From CAZSBB01 sp964605235 (GTDB taxonomy: Bacteria > Planctomycetota > Phycisphaerae > Phycisphaerales > Phycisphaeraceae), in assembly GCA_964605235.1 (NCBI GenBank), contig CAZSBB010000023.1:1-64000 (forward strand): 64,000 nt of DNA. The letters are read 5' to 3'. The position numbers were made by a program, and so were the translations under genes. Shown here piece by piece: positions 15,462 to 24,115 of the stretch. The notes under the pieces were generated by a model. It did no database searches and was not told the DNA's origin. It was given only the letters and a program-made list of their open reading frames with translations. The first letter of the stretch is position 1; every line of letters starts with the position of its first letter.

Positions 15462-18400
15462 TCACGGAGCGGGCGCGCTCGACGGCGCGGCAAACACCTG
15501 CAACCCGGCGCTCGCGGTGGCAAGGTACAGCCGTTGGTCGATCATGCTCACGCCCCACACGCCCAGCTCCGGCCGAAACTGCCCAATCGCCTTGAGTTGC
15601 CCCTCGTGCAATACCAGCTTCCACAACCCCTGCGCCCCGCAGGCCAGATACGCAGCCTCATCCTGCGCGTGCAAGGACCATGCTTCCACCGGCAGCGCCA
15701 GAGTTGCGACAGGCGGCGATTCACCAGGCGCGGCCAAGTCATACACCAGCACCTGGGCGACGCGCTCCTGTTCGGTGGCGATCCACAAGCGCCCGTCGCT
15801 GACCGTCAGACTCAGCACCGGGGCGGGCATCGTCAGCGTGGTGAGCAAGGCCGGCCCCTGCTTCGCGCTGACGATGGTCAGGTCATACACCAGCACGTGA
15901 CGCTGGGCATCGGCGACATACAGCTTCTCCTCCGTCAGCGCCACCGCCCGCGCCGGCGTCGGCGTGGCGATCACCACCGGCTGCTGGTCCAGATGATCCA
16001 GGGCATACAACGCCACCCCGGCGGTTCCCTGCGCGACCGCCGCCAGCGTGCGATTGGCAGCCAGTCCCAAACCCGAGCCCTTGAACGTCTGCGCCGCCAG
16101 CTCCGGCAGGTTGCTCTGCGCGTCGTGGGCGTCATGCACGCGCAACGTGTTGGGCCAATCCAGCACCACCACGCGCCCCGCGCTGCTTGCCGTCGCCCAC
16201 GGGCTGTGCGGGTAAGCGTATGAGCCGGGATACCTGAACCGGCGCGGATTGGTGAAGTCGATCACATGCATGCCCTGATCGCCGCAGGCGGTGAGCATGA
16301 AATGACCCCGCACCGCCAGGTCATGGCAACGAAAGGCGGCTGCCCACTGCATGATCGGCTCGGGCGCAGCAGGATTACTCAAGTCCACCACATTCATCCC
16401 GTTGGCGCACGGCAACAGCGCCAGCTTGCCCGCCACCACCGCTCGCAACCCCCAGCCCCACGTCGGCTGCCGCAACTGCGACACCTGCTGCGGCTCACGC
16501 GGCTGGGTCACATCCAACACCCGCAACACCACCCCGCCGGGCCCGGGACTGACCAGCAGGTACTGGTCCATCTGCGCCAGGTGATATGCCGTATCCGTCT
16601 TCTGCTGGGGCGCAAATTCCGCCAACCGTTGTGGCTGGGCGGGATCGCGCAAATCCAGCAGCACCATGCCGTCGTTGCCCAAGGCGACATAGGCGGTGTG
16701 GTCGTCGATCCAAGCGGCGTCAAACGCCTCGCGGAAACCAATCTGCCCCAGCAACTTCGGCTGCGTCGGCGTGGTCAGGTCCAATACCTGCACGCCCCCC
16801 GCGCCGGCCACCAACGCCCGGCTGCCGCGACAACGCACCTGCCGGGCCGCGGTCATGGGCAGCGTGGCGGTCACCCGCGGCTGCGCAGGATCGTGCAAGT
16901 CCACCACCAGCACGCCCTGGCGCTGGTTGGCGATCAAGGCGACAGATTCGTACAGCGTCACTTCCGCCCGGCGCGGCTCGAGCCCCGGCAACTGGCTCAG
17001 TTCCTTGAGCTGGCCCTGGTCGTTCAGTTCCAGCACGATCAGGCGATCGCCCAGCACGGCCGCGACCAGCTTGTCGTTGACCGCCACGCTGCACAGTTCA
17101 CCCCCCAGTTGCGCCAGCCGCGACAACTGCACCACCGGCGGCGCGGACGGCAGCGGCGCGATGCTCCGCTGGGGATCAGGCTGCCGCAGCGCCGGCGGCG
17201 CCAGGTCGGCGGTGGTCGCCAGGCGCCAGGTTTCGCCATGGTCATCGCTGAGCAGCATGGCGGGGTCCGCCTTGAGGAAGCCGCGCGAGTTGTCGAGTTG
17301 CGGATGGCGCTTGCTGAAGGCGGCCACTTCCTCGGGCAGCAGCGCGCCGCCGCAGTAGGTGTAAGCGCACCACAGGCGATCGTCCTCGCCGAGATTCAGC
17401 TTGTGATACCACACGCTGTAGTTCCCGCGGAAGGGTTGCACCAGCGTCTGCTGTGGCGCCCAGGGCTCGCCGGCGGGTTTGTGCAGATGCACCAGGCGGA
17501 AGATGTAGCCCTCGCCCGCCCAGCGCGCGACGACATGCAGCGTGTCCTGCCGATCGCACACCAGCCCGACGTAGGTGTAGCTGCCGCCCCCGCGCACGCG
17601 CGGCACGCCGAATTCCTCAGCCGGCGTCCAGCCCAGATCCACATGATCCGGCGTAAGCGAGCGCGTGTAGCGGAAGCAATCATGATGCGCTCCGAGCACC
17701 ACATGCAGCGTGCCATGGCTGTCAAGCGCGATGGCAGGTGTGTTGTGGTTGTCCAGAACGGTGCCGCCAAAACCCACGAACGCCGGCGCGCTGACCTGCT
17801 GGGTCCGGCGGTCAAAGGTCGCCACGTAGCAGGGCGTGCCTTCGCCGGTGACTCCCGGCGGTGGGGCCTTGGCGGGCCAGGTGATGTGCACCAGCTCGCC
17901 GCGTGAAGCGGAGCTGTTGCCGCCGCCGGAGTGGTTGGGCGCCAGCAGCGAAGTCTCCGTCACCACCACCGGCGGGGGCAATTCCAGCGCGCCATCCGCC
18001 TGCTTGCGCGGGGTGAGAATCCGCAGCACCGGGCTGGTGGAGCTGTAAATCAGGATGGCGGGCGGCAGCGTGCGATTGTTGTGGCCATCCGCGCGTTCCA
18101 GCCGAGCGACGACTTCGCCCAGGGGATGCACGCTCCACGTCCGGCAATGATCGCGCGAATACAACAGGAGCTGCTGTTTGATGTTCGACCGGGTGGCGTC
18201 CACCAGCAGATAGGCAGCCCCGGCGGTGTCGAAAACCACCTGTTCGTCGGCGAAGTCGCCCGAATGAAAGACACGGTTCCACTTGGGGTATGCCTGGGCA
18301 ACCGCGGCAGTGAAATCCAGCTTGATCCATTGCCCGGCGTCATCAAGCGTCTGCACCACGCTGGCGTCGCGGATATACGGCCGACGCTCGGTGTCAAACG

Positions 18401-18626
18401 ACACTTCCCCCGCCACGAAACGCGGGTGATAACCAAAGAGCTGGAGCTCCTCGCGCCAACTGGGCTGATGCACGATCGGCGTCGCCACCGGCGTGGGCGC
18501 CAGCAGCTCCGGCGCCGGCGCCTCAGCGGCCTGCACCGTCGGCAACCCAAGCAACAGCACCATCAGACCCACGCGCAGCGTCCATCCGCCCCACCCGGAC
18601 CGAGGGGTCGCAAAGCCATGTTTCAT
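15462..18626 (-). CDS. Secreted beta-propeller protein (BNR repeats plus LVIVD-type repeats)
   Basis: 1054 residues from ATG 18626, preferred over GTG 18638 because GGTGA lies 8 bases upstream. A signal peptide (GWTLRVGLMVLLLGLPTVQA, then Ala-Glu-Ala) leads to the outside. Residues 40-480 resemble BNR-4/sialidase-like propellers (LLYSRDHCRTWSVHPLGEV, LLSDDHGETWRLA). Residues 500-1050 carry repeating units such as VALIANQRQGVLVVDLHDPA, AYVALGNDGMVLLDLRDPAQ and FMLTACGDQGMHVIDFTNPR, the LVIVD repeat pattern of surface propellers. Enzymatic activity is not shown; a glycan-binding or lyase/sialidase-like role is possible. It begins 19 bases after the stop of the broken pseudopilin gene, as a probable operon. 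Confidence 0.82.
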   Translation of the reverse strand: MKHGFATPRSGWGGWTLRVGLMVLLLGLPTVQAAEAPAPELLAPTPVATPIVHQPSWREELQLFGYHPRFVAGEVSFDTERRPYIRDASVVQTLDDAGQWIKLDFTAAVAQAYPKWNRVFHSGDFADEQVVFDTAGAAYLLVDATRSNIKQQLLLYSRDHCRTWSVHPLGEVVARLERADGHNNRTLPPAILIYSSTSPVLRILTPRKQADGALELPPPVVVTETSLLAPNHSGGGNSSASRGELVHITWPAKAPPPGVTGEGTPCYVATFDRRTQQVSAPAFVGFGGTVLDNHNTPAIALDSHGTLHVVLGAHHDCFRYTRSLTPDHVDLGWTPAEEFGVPRVRGGGSYTYVGLVCDRQDTLHVVARWAGEGYIFRLVHLHKPAGEPWAPQQTLVQPFRGNYSVWYHKLNLGEDDRLWCAYTYCGGALLPEEVAAFSKRHPQLDNSRGFLKADPAMLLSDDHGETWRLATTADLAPPALRQPDPQRSIAPLPSAPPVVQLSRLAQLGGELCSVAVNDKLVAAVLGDRLIVLELNDQGQLKELSQLPGLEPRRAEVTLYESVALIANQRQGVLVVDLHDPAQPRVTATLPMTAARQVRCRGSRALVAGAGGVQVLDLTTPTQPKLLGQIGFREAFDAAWIDDHTAYVALGNDGMVLLDLRDPAQPQRLAEFAPQQKTDTAYHLAQMDQYLLVSPGPGGVVLRVLDVTQPREPQQVSQLRQPTWGWGLRAVVAGKLALLPCANGMNVVDLSNPAAPEPIMQWAAAFRCHDLAVRGHFMLTACGDQGMHVIDFTNPRRFRYPGSYAYPHSPWATASSAGRVVVLDWPNTLRVHDAHDAQSNLPELAAQTFKGSGLGLAANRTLAAVAQGTAGVALYALDHLDQQPVVIATPTPARAVALTEEKLYVADAQRHVLVYDLTIVSAKQGPALLTTLTMPAPVLSLTVSDGRLWIATEQERVAQVLVYDLAAPGESPPVATLALPVEAWSLHAQDEAAYLACGAQGLWKLVLHEGQLKAIGQFRPELGVWGVSMIDQRLYLATASAGLQVFAAPSSAPAP

Positions 18627-18645
18627 GAGGAGGTTCACCAGAAAA

Positions 18646-19431
18646 TCAATACTTGGGATTCACCCAACGGGCGGTGTCTTTTTGCAGGGCGTATGGCAGC
18701 AGCTCGACATGACCATCCAGCGACAGATAACTGCCGCCGTCGCCGTTGTGAGTGGCGCCGGCGGCGACCGTTCCATTGGGCGTGCTCTGGCCGTAGGGGC
18801 GGAAATACCGTGCACTGGAGTAGACGTACTGAATCCAGTCGGCGTACATCACGTTGTAGCTGCGCCCGATGAGGTCGCCCCAGTACCACTTTTCGCCGAT
18901 GGCGATGGTCCGGCTGGGCTGGTTGGATTCCGTGATGCGGTGGTGCCGGCGACCATTGGTGTACAGCACGTCGATGTAGCGATAGTTGGCGGCATAGTCG
19001 GTGTCGTACTATCCATACACCGGATGATGATCGTGATAGTCGATGTTCGGCCGGGATGGACAGCGGTAGACCTTGAACACGCCGTCGGCGGTGGTGCTGA
19101 AGGGAATGTTGCGCCCCAGGGCGATGGCTTCCTGCCAGGTCAGGTCATTCCAGGTGCTGCTGAGCAGACCCTGGTTGTACTGCCCGTCGATGTAGCACGC
19201 CGCCGGCAGCATATCACTGTGCTCGGCGACGTAGCTGTTGAGTTGCAGCCCGATCTGCCGCATGTTGCTCAGGCACACCGTGGTGCGCCCCGCGTCGCGC
19301 GCTTTGGCGAGCGCCGGCAGCAGAATGGCGATCAACATGACGATCAAACTGATGACCACCAGCAGTTCAATGAGCGTGAATCCCGCGGCAGTCCGGCCCC
19401 GGCGTTGGATCGGCGAGGAATATTGCATCAC
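18646..19431 (-). pseudogene. Prepilin-type (pseudopilin-like) protein interrupted by an in-frame TAG
   Basis: The reading frame begins at ATG 19431 and shows the class III-like prepilin signature: G17 then FTLIELLVVISLIVMLIAIL, with Glu at +5, then LLPALAKARDAGR. After 140 residues it meets TAG (19009-19011, read on the minus strand), yet the same frame continues without further stops for another 120 codons to 18646. That continuation has the C-terminal features of the family (NGDGGSYLSLDGHVELLPYA, a relaxed H-X9-DG motif). The break is thus a single nonsense codon, not a frameshift. It could be a recent mutation, a sequencing error or, less likely, readthrough. AraC at 19678 is divergent; the propeller gene is downstream. 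Confidence 0.8.
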
Positions 19432-19677
19432 CCGATTCTAAATGACCCGCGCCGGGACGGAAGTCACGATCTGATCAACTACTTGGACAATTCGATCACC
19501 ACTGGTTAAACCGCGGTCCGCCATTCCAGGGGTCCAACGCCGACGCTTCAAGCCGCTATTCCGCCCTCGCAAAGGGATTTTTGCCATCATCGAGGCAAAT
19601 GCGCCCCGAATAACACTGGTCACCACCTGCTCATAGTTGTAGGATTCAATCATCGATTTCATCTGGTTTGAGGGGTC

Positions 19678-20514
19678 ATGACCACCAGCTTTTTTGATGG
19701 CGTGGAGTTCGTCCGGAACCGCTACCAGCCGCAGTGGGTCGGCTGGAGCAATCAGACGTACACCTACTACGTGCTGCACTACCTCCATCGTGGCCGCATT
19801 GATGTGTCGTGGAACGGCGAGCCCATCGAACACCTGCACGGGCCGGCGGTGTGGCTGGCGTATCCCAAAGCCCGGTTGTATTGCACGACGGTCGATCTGG
19901 TGGGCATCGACTTCGCCTACTTTGCCTTCCAGGGACCGCGCGTGAAGCGCTATCTGGAGACCGGCCTGCTGCGGGTGGACCCGGAGCATCGCTATCTGTC
20001 GGTCGGCGACCCGGCGCGTTACTACCAGCAGGCCACGCAACTGGAGCGCATGCTGACGCTCAATCAACTGCCGCCGGCTCACGCCACGCAGTTGTTCGAG
20101 TCGATGCTGCTGCAGTTGCACGAGCCGAGCCCGCGTCATGACGCGACCCGTTTGCAGACGCTGCGGCAACTGGCGCACACCATCCGGGAGCATCCGCGCC
20201 ATGGCTGGGACTTCAATGCCGAGGCGCGGCAGGTGCATCTGTCGCTGCCGCATTTCCGCCGGTTGTTCCGCACGGCGACCGGCAAACCGCCGCAGCAGTT
20301 TCTGTTTGACGCCTGCATGAGCCAGGCCTCGGCGCTGCTGCATGATTCGTCACTGGACATCGCCCAAGTGGCGCAGCGGCTGGGGTTCGATGACCCGGCG
20401 TACTTTTCGCGCTGCTTTCGGCAATGGGCGGGGATGCCGCCGCGGGCGTTTCGCCGATCCATTGGCCATCGCCCGCATGGGGACAAGCCGACGGATGAGA
20501 AGCCGTTGCCGTAG
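19678..20514 (+). CDS. AraC-family transcriptional regulator
   Basis: 278 residues. The N-terminal 150 residues form a cupin-like sensing domain (YTYYVLHYLHRGRIDVSWNG, HLHGPAVWLAYP). The C-terminal double helix-turn-helix spans about residues 165-265: LSLPHFRRLFRTATGKPPQQ, then SSLDIAQVAQRLGFDDPAYF and SRCFRQWAGMPPRAFRR, the conserved AraC ending. Starts at ATG 19678 with TGAGGGG just upstream. It is divergent from the pseudopilin-propeller unit and probably controls it in response to a carbohydrate. The 246-base gap (19432-19677) holds no gene; I could not define a promoter in it. Confidence 0.92.
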   Translation: MTTSFFDGVEFVRNRYQPQWVGWSNQTYTYYVLHYLHRGRIDVSWNGEPIEHLHGPAVWLAYPKARLYCTTVDLVGIDFAYFAFQGPRVKRYLETGLLRVDPEHRYLSVGDPARYYQQATQLERMLTLNQLPPAHATQLFESMLLQLHEPSPRHDATRLQTLRQLAHTIREHPRHGWDFNAEARQVHLSLPHFRRLFRTATGKPPQQFLFDACMSQASALLHDSSLDIAQVAQRLGFDDPAYFSRCFRQWAGMPPRAFRRSIGHRPHGDKPTDEKPLP

Positions 20515-20518
20515 CTAT

Positions 20519-21697
20519 TCAGCGCACCGCGTTGAGGATCGCTAGGTACACGGCTGCGCCCTGGTGCAAGGCCGCTACTTCCAGCCATTCGTCCTTGGTG
20601 TGCGCCTGGGCGATGTCGCCGGGGCCGATGACCACCGTGGGAATGCCGGCAGCGCTCAGGTCCCCCGCATCGGTGGCGTAGGGTACGCCCAGCGGCGCGG
20701 TCGGCAGCTTCATATCGCCCAGCGCCTGCTGCACGATCGGCAGCAAGGGGTCATTGGGTTGCGGCGCCAGCGGCGGGCATTGGAAGATGACCTCCTGTTT
20801 GGCGTTGAGTCGCGGGTGCTGCGTCTTGAGTTGATCGAGCACGCCGTGCACAGTCGGCAGCACAGTGGACGGGTCTTCACCCGGCACCACGCGGCGGTCG
20901 AGTTGGATGCTGCACGACTCGGGAATGATGTTGATCTGCGTGCCGCCGCGGATGAGGTTGATGCTCGCCTGGGCTTTGCCGGTGAGCGCGTGGCGCGTGG
21001 TGAGTTGGGGGATGTAGTCGCGTTCGATGGCGGCAATGACCGCGGCACAATCGCTGATCGCCGAGTGACCTTTGGACGGGTCCGCCGAGTGGGCAGCCGT
21101 GCCGGTGGTGGTGATGGACCAGCGGACGCAGCCGTTGTGCGCGACGATGGGCTGGCAATTCGTCGGCTCCCCGACAATGACGCCGATGGGTCGCCAGCTG
21201 AGCGTGGGCAGATGCTGGTGTATGAACGCCCGCACGCCGGTCATGCCGAACTCTTCATCGATGGCGAACAGCAGCGCCGCGTTGCATGGGTGCGGGCCGG
21301 CTTGCAGGGCGTATTGCTTCATCGCCCAGAGCATGGCGGCCCCGGTGCCCTTGGTGTCGCACGAGCCGCGCCCCCAGATGCGTCCGTCGCGCAGCTCGGC
21401 GGCAAGCGGGTCGATGGTCATGCCGTCGATCGCCACGGTGTCCATGTGACTTTCAAACAGCAGCCACGGCAGCGCGGGGTCGATTTCCAGCGTCACCAGC
21501 AGATTGTCGGCCCGGCCGGCGATGGGCAGCCGGCGCGTGGTGAAGCCCAGCGCCTGCGCCAGCCGCTCGTTGTGCTCGACCTGCTTCTGCTCGGTCAAGG
21601 GATCGCCGCTGACCACACTGTTGACGGTGTGGAGGCGCACCATGCTTTGCAACATGGCTTCGAGGGATGACAGCGCGGTCTGCACCTCATGGCTCAT
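20519..21697 (-). CDS. M20 family metallopeptidase / deacylase (ArgE/DapE type)
   Basis: 392 residues. Zinc ligands of the family are visible in order: FESHMDTVAIDG (His and Asp), GRGSCDTKGTGAAML (bridging Asp), IDEEFGMTG (catalytic Glu-Glu), VIVGEPTNCQP, and near the end DAGDLSAAGIPTVVIGPG followed by QAHTKDEWLE with the last His. The dimerisation insert is at about 185-290. Such enzymes remove acyl groups from amino acids or hydrolyse small peptides; ArgE, DapE and carboxypeptidase G2-type activities cannot be separated from sequence alone. It converges with the AraC gene (5-base gap) and follows the MBL-fold gene on the same strand. Confidence 0.9.
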   Translation of the reverse strand: MSHEVQTALSSLEAMLQSMVRLHTVNSVVSGDPLTEQKQVEHNERLAQALGFTTRRLPIAGRADNLLVTLEIDPALPWLLFESHMDTVAIDGMTIDPLAAELRDGRIWGRGSCDTKGTGAAMLWAMKQYALQAGPHPCNAALLFAIDEEFGMTGVRAFIHQHLPTLSWRPIGVIVGEPTNCQPIVAHNGCVRWSITTTGTAAHSADPSKGHSAISDCAAVIAAIERDYIPQLTTRHALTGKAQASINLIRGGTQINIIPESCSIQLDRRVVPGEDPSTVLPTVHGVLDQLKTQHPRLNAKQEVIFQCPPLAPQPNDPLLPIVQQALGDMKLPTAPLGVPYATDAGDLSAAGIPTVVIGPGDIAQAHTKDEWLEVAALHQGAAVYLAILNAVR

Positions 21698-21727
21698 GGG
21701 AAATATCCGGGGATGAAAAAGATGGCG

Positions 21728-22399
21728 TCAAAACGGCCGGCGGGTGGGATTCACCAGCAGATTATCGTGGCCGGGGATGATCAGGTCGGCAATCTCGATC
21801 ACTTCCGCGAGGCTTTCCTTCGCCTGCTCAGCGTCAAACGCGCCGCGCAGCACGCGCCCCGCTTCCAGGTGTTCCTGCGTGGGGACGGCATCGCCGGCGA
21901 TCACTACCGTCATACGCGACAGCGCCAGCAGCAACCCGCAGGCGCCGGGGGTGTAGCCGGGCACAGGGAACAGATCCACCTGCGGCGCCAACCGATCGCT
22001 GGCGGGCTGACAGCGTTGCAGGTGTTCGATTTCATGTTTGAGCAGATGTTTGGCGTCAGGTTCCTGTTCCTGTGCAAAGCGTTCGACCAGCGATCGGCCG
22101 ACCTGTTCGCGCTCCGCTTCGCTGATCCACCAGCGGGCGTGGGTCAGGCCCGGCAGGCCCCAGCGGTGCGCCGGGCGAAAACAGGTGAGAAACACATCCG
22201 TGATCTGTTCGATCTGCAGCCCCGCGCGTTCCAGCAGGCGCGGCCGGAGCGCCTTTTCCGGCAGGCCGGGGTCGACGAGGATGACCTGCTCGCCGCTGCG
22301 AATGAGGGTGCAGGTGGCGTGGGCGACGCCAGCGCCGCTGGGCGGGGTCCAGAGTTCATGCTGGCTCAGCGCGCCGATATGGATGATGCGGTAATCCAT
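21728..22399 (-). CDS. Metallo-beta-lactamase-fold protein with missing metal ligands
   Basis: 223 residues. The MBL-fold layout is intact: CTLIRSGEQVILVDPGLPE, then the helix RLLERAGLQIEQITDVFLT, a loop, VDLFPVPGYTPGACGLLLAL, MTVVIAGDAVPT and IADLIIPGHDNLL. However, the HxHxDH motif is CFRPAH here, retaining only the last His; the H of the PGHTPG motif is Tyr (PGYTPG). The Asp in AGDA and the His in PGHD remain. At most a partial metal site is left, so the protein may be inactive or use another chemistry. It lies between an M20 peptidase and coaD; no shared pathway is obvious. Confidence 0.78.
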   Translation of the reverse strand: MDYRIIHIGALSQHELWTPPSGAGVAHATCTLIRSGEQVILVDPGLPEKALRPRLLERAGLQIEQITDVFLTCFRPAHRWGLPGLTHARWWISEAEREQVGRSLVERFAQEQEPDAKHLLKHEIEHLQRCQPASDRLAPQVDLFPVPGYTPGACGLLLALSRMTVVIAGDAVPTQEHLEAGRVLRGAFDAEQAKESLAEVIEIADLIIPGHDNLLVNPTRRPF

Positions 22400-22456
22400 G
22401 CGAGGTATGCCGTGGGGATAAGGAGGAATGAAAAACGCGAAATGCTCGCCTGGGAA

Positions 22457-22519
22457 ACTTCCGGGGTCCGGGGTCCGGGCTTCTGGCGGGTCCGGGGTCC
22501 GGGGCTTCCGGGGGGGGGG
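22457..22519. repeat. GGGTCCGGGG direct repeats with a ten-G run
   Basis: On the plus strand the GGGGTCCGGGGTCC unit recurs at about 22463-22479 and 22487-22505, then the segment ends with ten consecutive G (22510-22519). Several G-tracts of 3 or more could form a G-quadruplex on this strand. It fills the gap between the coaD stop (22520) and the MBL-fold gene upstream leader, and reads as a repeat expansion rather than coding DNA. Confidence 0.65.
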
Positions 22520-23062
22520 TTATTCCTGCAGGCCGTCTTCGCGGAGTTTGTGGACCTGATCGCCCATTTGTTCAAATTTGGTTTTCATGCGTTCGAGGAC
22601 CAGCGGCGGCAGCAGGCGGTGGAGGCGATCGACATTGCCCCCGGCGGCAATCTGTTTGATGAGGCTGGAACTGGTGAAGGCGTAGGCTTCGCCGGTCATG
22701 ATGAAGACGGTTTCGATGTCGGCGATGGCGCGGTTGGTCAGAGCCAGCTGGAACTCGTAGTGCAGGTCGGAGACATTGCGCAGACCGCGGAGGATGACGG
22801 TGGCGCCGACCGCGCGGGCGTAGTCGACGGTCAGGCCGGTGAAGGCTTCAACGCGGGTATTGGTGCAGCACTCGTCGACAAGGGTGCGGATCATGTCCAG
22901 GCGTTCGTGGACATCAAAAATTGTCTGCTTTTCTGGATTCTGCCCAATGGCGACGATAAGTTCATCAAAGAGGGACTGCCCGCGACGGATGACGTCGAGG
23001 TGCCCATTGGTGATGGGGTCAAAAGTCCCGGGAAAAATCGCTAGTTTGGGCCGTCGGCTCAT
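22520..23062 (-). CDS. coaD: Phosphopantetheine adenylyltransferase
   Basis: 180 residues, starting at ATG 23062, 15 codons inside the longest frame, which gives the usual CoaD N-terminus. It transfers AMP from ATP to 4'-phosphopantetheine in coenzyme A synthesis. The nucleotidyltransferase motif is FPGTFDPITNGHLDVI (T/HxGH), followed by ILRGLRNVSDLHYEFQLALT and the C-terminal AYAFTSSSLIKQIAAGG, matching the ISSTxVR-type loop. The length is slightly above the usual 160 residues owing to a longer C-terminal helix. A repeat follows immediately after the stop. Confidence 0.95.
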   Translation of the reverse strand: MSRRPKLAIFPGTFDPITNGHLDVIRRGQSLFDELIVAIGQNPEKQTIFDVHERLDMIRTLVDECCTNTRVEAFTGLTVDYARAVGATVILRGLRNVSDLHYEFQLALTNRAIADIETVFIMTGEAYAFTSSSLIKQIAAGGNVDRLHRLLPPLVLERMKTKFEQMGDQVHKLREDGLQE

Positions 23063-23212
23063 GCTGCGGAAGTATATCAGGGCGTGCGGCGCGGAGCAGC
23101 CGGACACCTGGTTGCCCTAATCGTTACAGACGGAACTGAAGTTGCCGGAAGGGATGAAAAAATGCGTGAGGGCCTCTATTTGCATTTGCGTTCTTTGTAA
23201 TCTTCATTGAAG

Positions 23213-23230
23213 CACACCTAGGAGGGTGTG
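23213..23230. promoter_or_regulatory. Small hairpin upstream of the PEP-CTERM gene
   Basis: Six-base perfect arms CACACC (23213-23218) and GGTGTG (23225-23230) with a six-base loop lie 30 bases before the ATG at 23261. The loop and right arm include AGGAGG. As it lies in the probable 5' leader it could influence translation, but this is only a structural observation. Confidence 0.3.
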
Positions 23231-23260
23231 GACGAGAGACGCAAACATTGAGGTGTCACC

Positions 23261-23827
23261 ATGATTAAGTGGGGTAAGATCGTTGCAATCGCACTGGCTC
23301 CGGCCGCTCTGGCTGTGGCGGGTGTGGACTTTGGCGGTCAGCAGAACGGCGCGAATCGGCCCAGTTGGGGCCGCCCCGCCGTCAACAGCTGGGGCCAGGG
23401 CAACTTCATCGTCAATCGCTCCAATGCCCTCACCGGCGTGGTGCCGCTGAGCCTGCCGACCGGGTCCTTCGACCCGATCCACGGCTTCGGCGCTGAGAAC
23501 ATCGGCGTCAACGGCCTGCAGATGAAAGGCCCCGGCCAGACCCGCGTCATCTTCGACCGTCTGGTCGCCAACACCGTCGTGCATGTGCTCGGCGGCGACA
23601 TCGACGACCAGATTCTCAGCAACGAAGAGCCGCAGGAACTGTTCCACCAGTTCCGCCCCGAAATCAGCGGCGGGTTCGTACTCGGCCGGAACTCGGAAAC
23701 CGGTTCCAACCCGGGCCTCAAGCTGCCCCCGCCCCCGCCGGTGCCGACTCCCGAGCCCGCCAGTGCCGCCCTGCTGGGCGCCGCCCTGCTGCTGGGCCTG
23801 CGTCGCCCCGACCGCAAACGCGCCTGA
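23261..23827 (+). CDS. PEP-CTERM sorting-domain protein
   Basis: 188 residues from ATG 23261 (GAGGTG 7 bases upstream). A short signal peptide (IVAIALAPAALAVAG) leads to a polar middle of low complexity (NGANRPSWGRPAVNSWGQGN) and a Pro-rich linker. The C-terminus is the exosortase signal: TPEPASAALLGAALLLGLRR followed by a basic tail, that is PEP motif, helix and Arg cluster. Such proteins are processed by an exosortase and exported to the surface or matrix; no exosortase gene is in the window. It is monocistronic, being flanked by a leader hairpin and a clear terminator. Confidence 0.85.
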   Translation: MIKWGKIVAIALAPAALAVAGVDFGGQQNGANRPSWGRPAVNSWGQGNFIVNRSNALTGVVPLSLPTGSFDPIHGFGAENIGVNGLQMKGPGQTRVIFDRLVANTVVHVLGGDIDDQILSNEEPQELFHQFRPEISGGFVLGRNSETGSNPGLKLPPPPPVPTPEPASAALLGAALLLGLRRPDRKRA

Positions 23828-23883
23828 CCAGTCCGCGCTTCCTGAGCGCCACTGACTGACCGAACATCCCATTACCCTGGATC

Positions 23884-23925
23884 GGGTCTCGCACCGGAAT
23901 GCCTCCCCGGACGAGACCCTTTTTC
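23884..23925 (+). terminator. Rho-independent terminator after the PEP-CTERM gene
   Basis: The arms GGGTCTCG (23884-23891) and CGAGACCC (23912-23919) are perfectly complementary, with an inner CCGG pair in the loop, and are followed by a T-run at 23920-23924. Placed 57 bases after the PEP-CTERM stop, it is the clearest terminator in the window. Confidence 0.85.
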
Positions 23926-24115
23926 TTTGGGCGATCCCCTGCTGCGTTGGCGCTGACCTTGCCCGCTCCGCTTCAGCATCGCTGCTTGTCCACAGGCGGC
24001 CCCGGCTCATGCTCCGCGAAGGTGGCAGTACGCATTTTCCGGTATGATGTCACGTGAAGTCAGTCTGCTCCACCGTGATATCCGCTTCGTACATGTCCTC
24101 TGCTGGAGTTCACCA

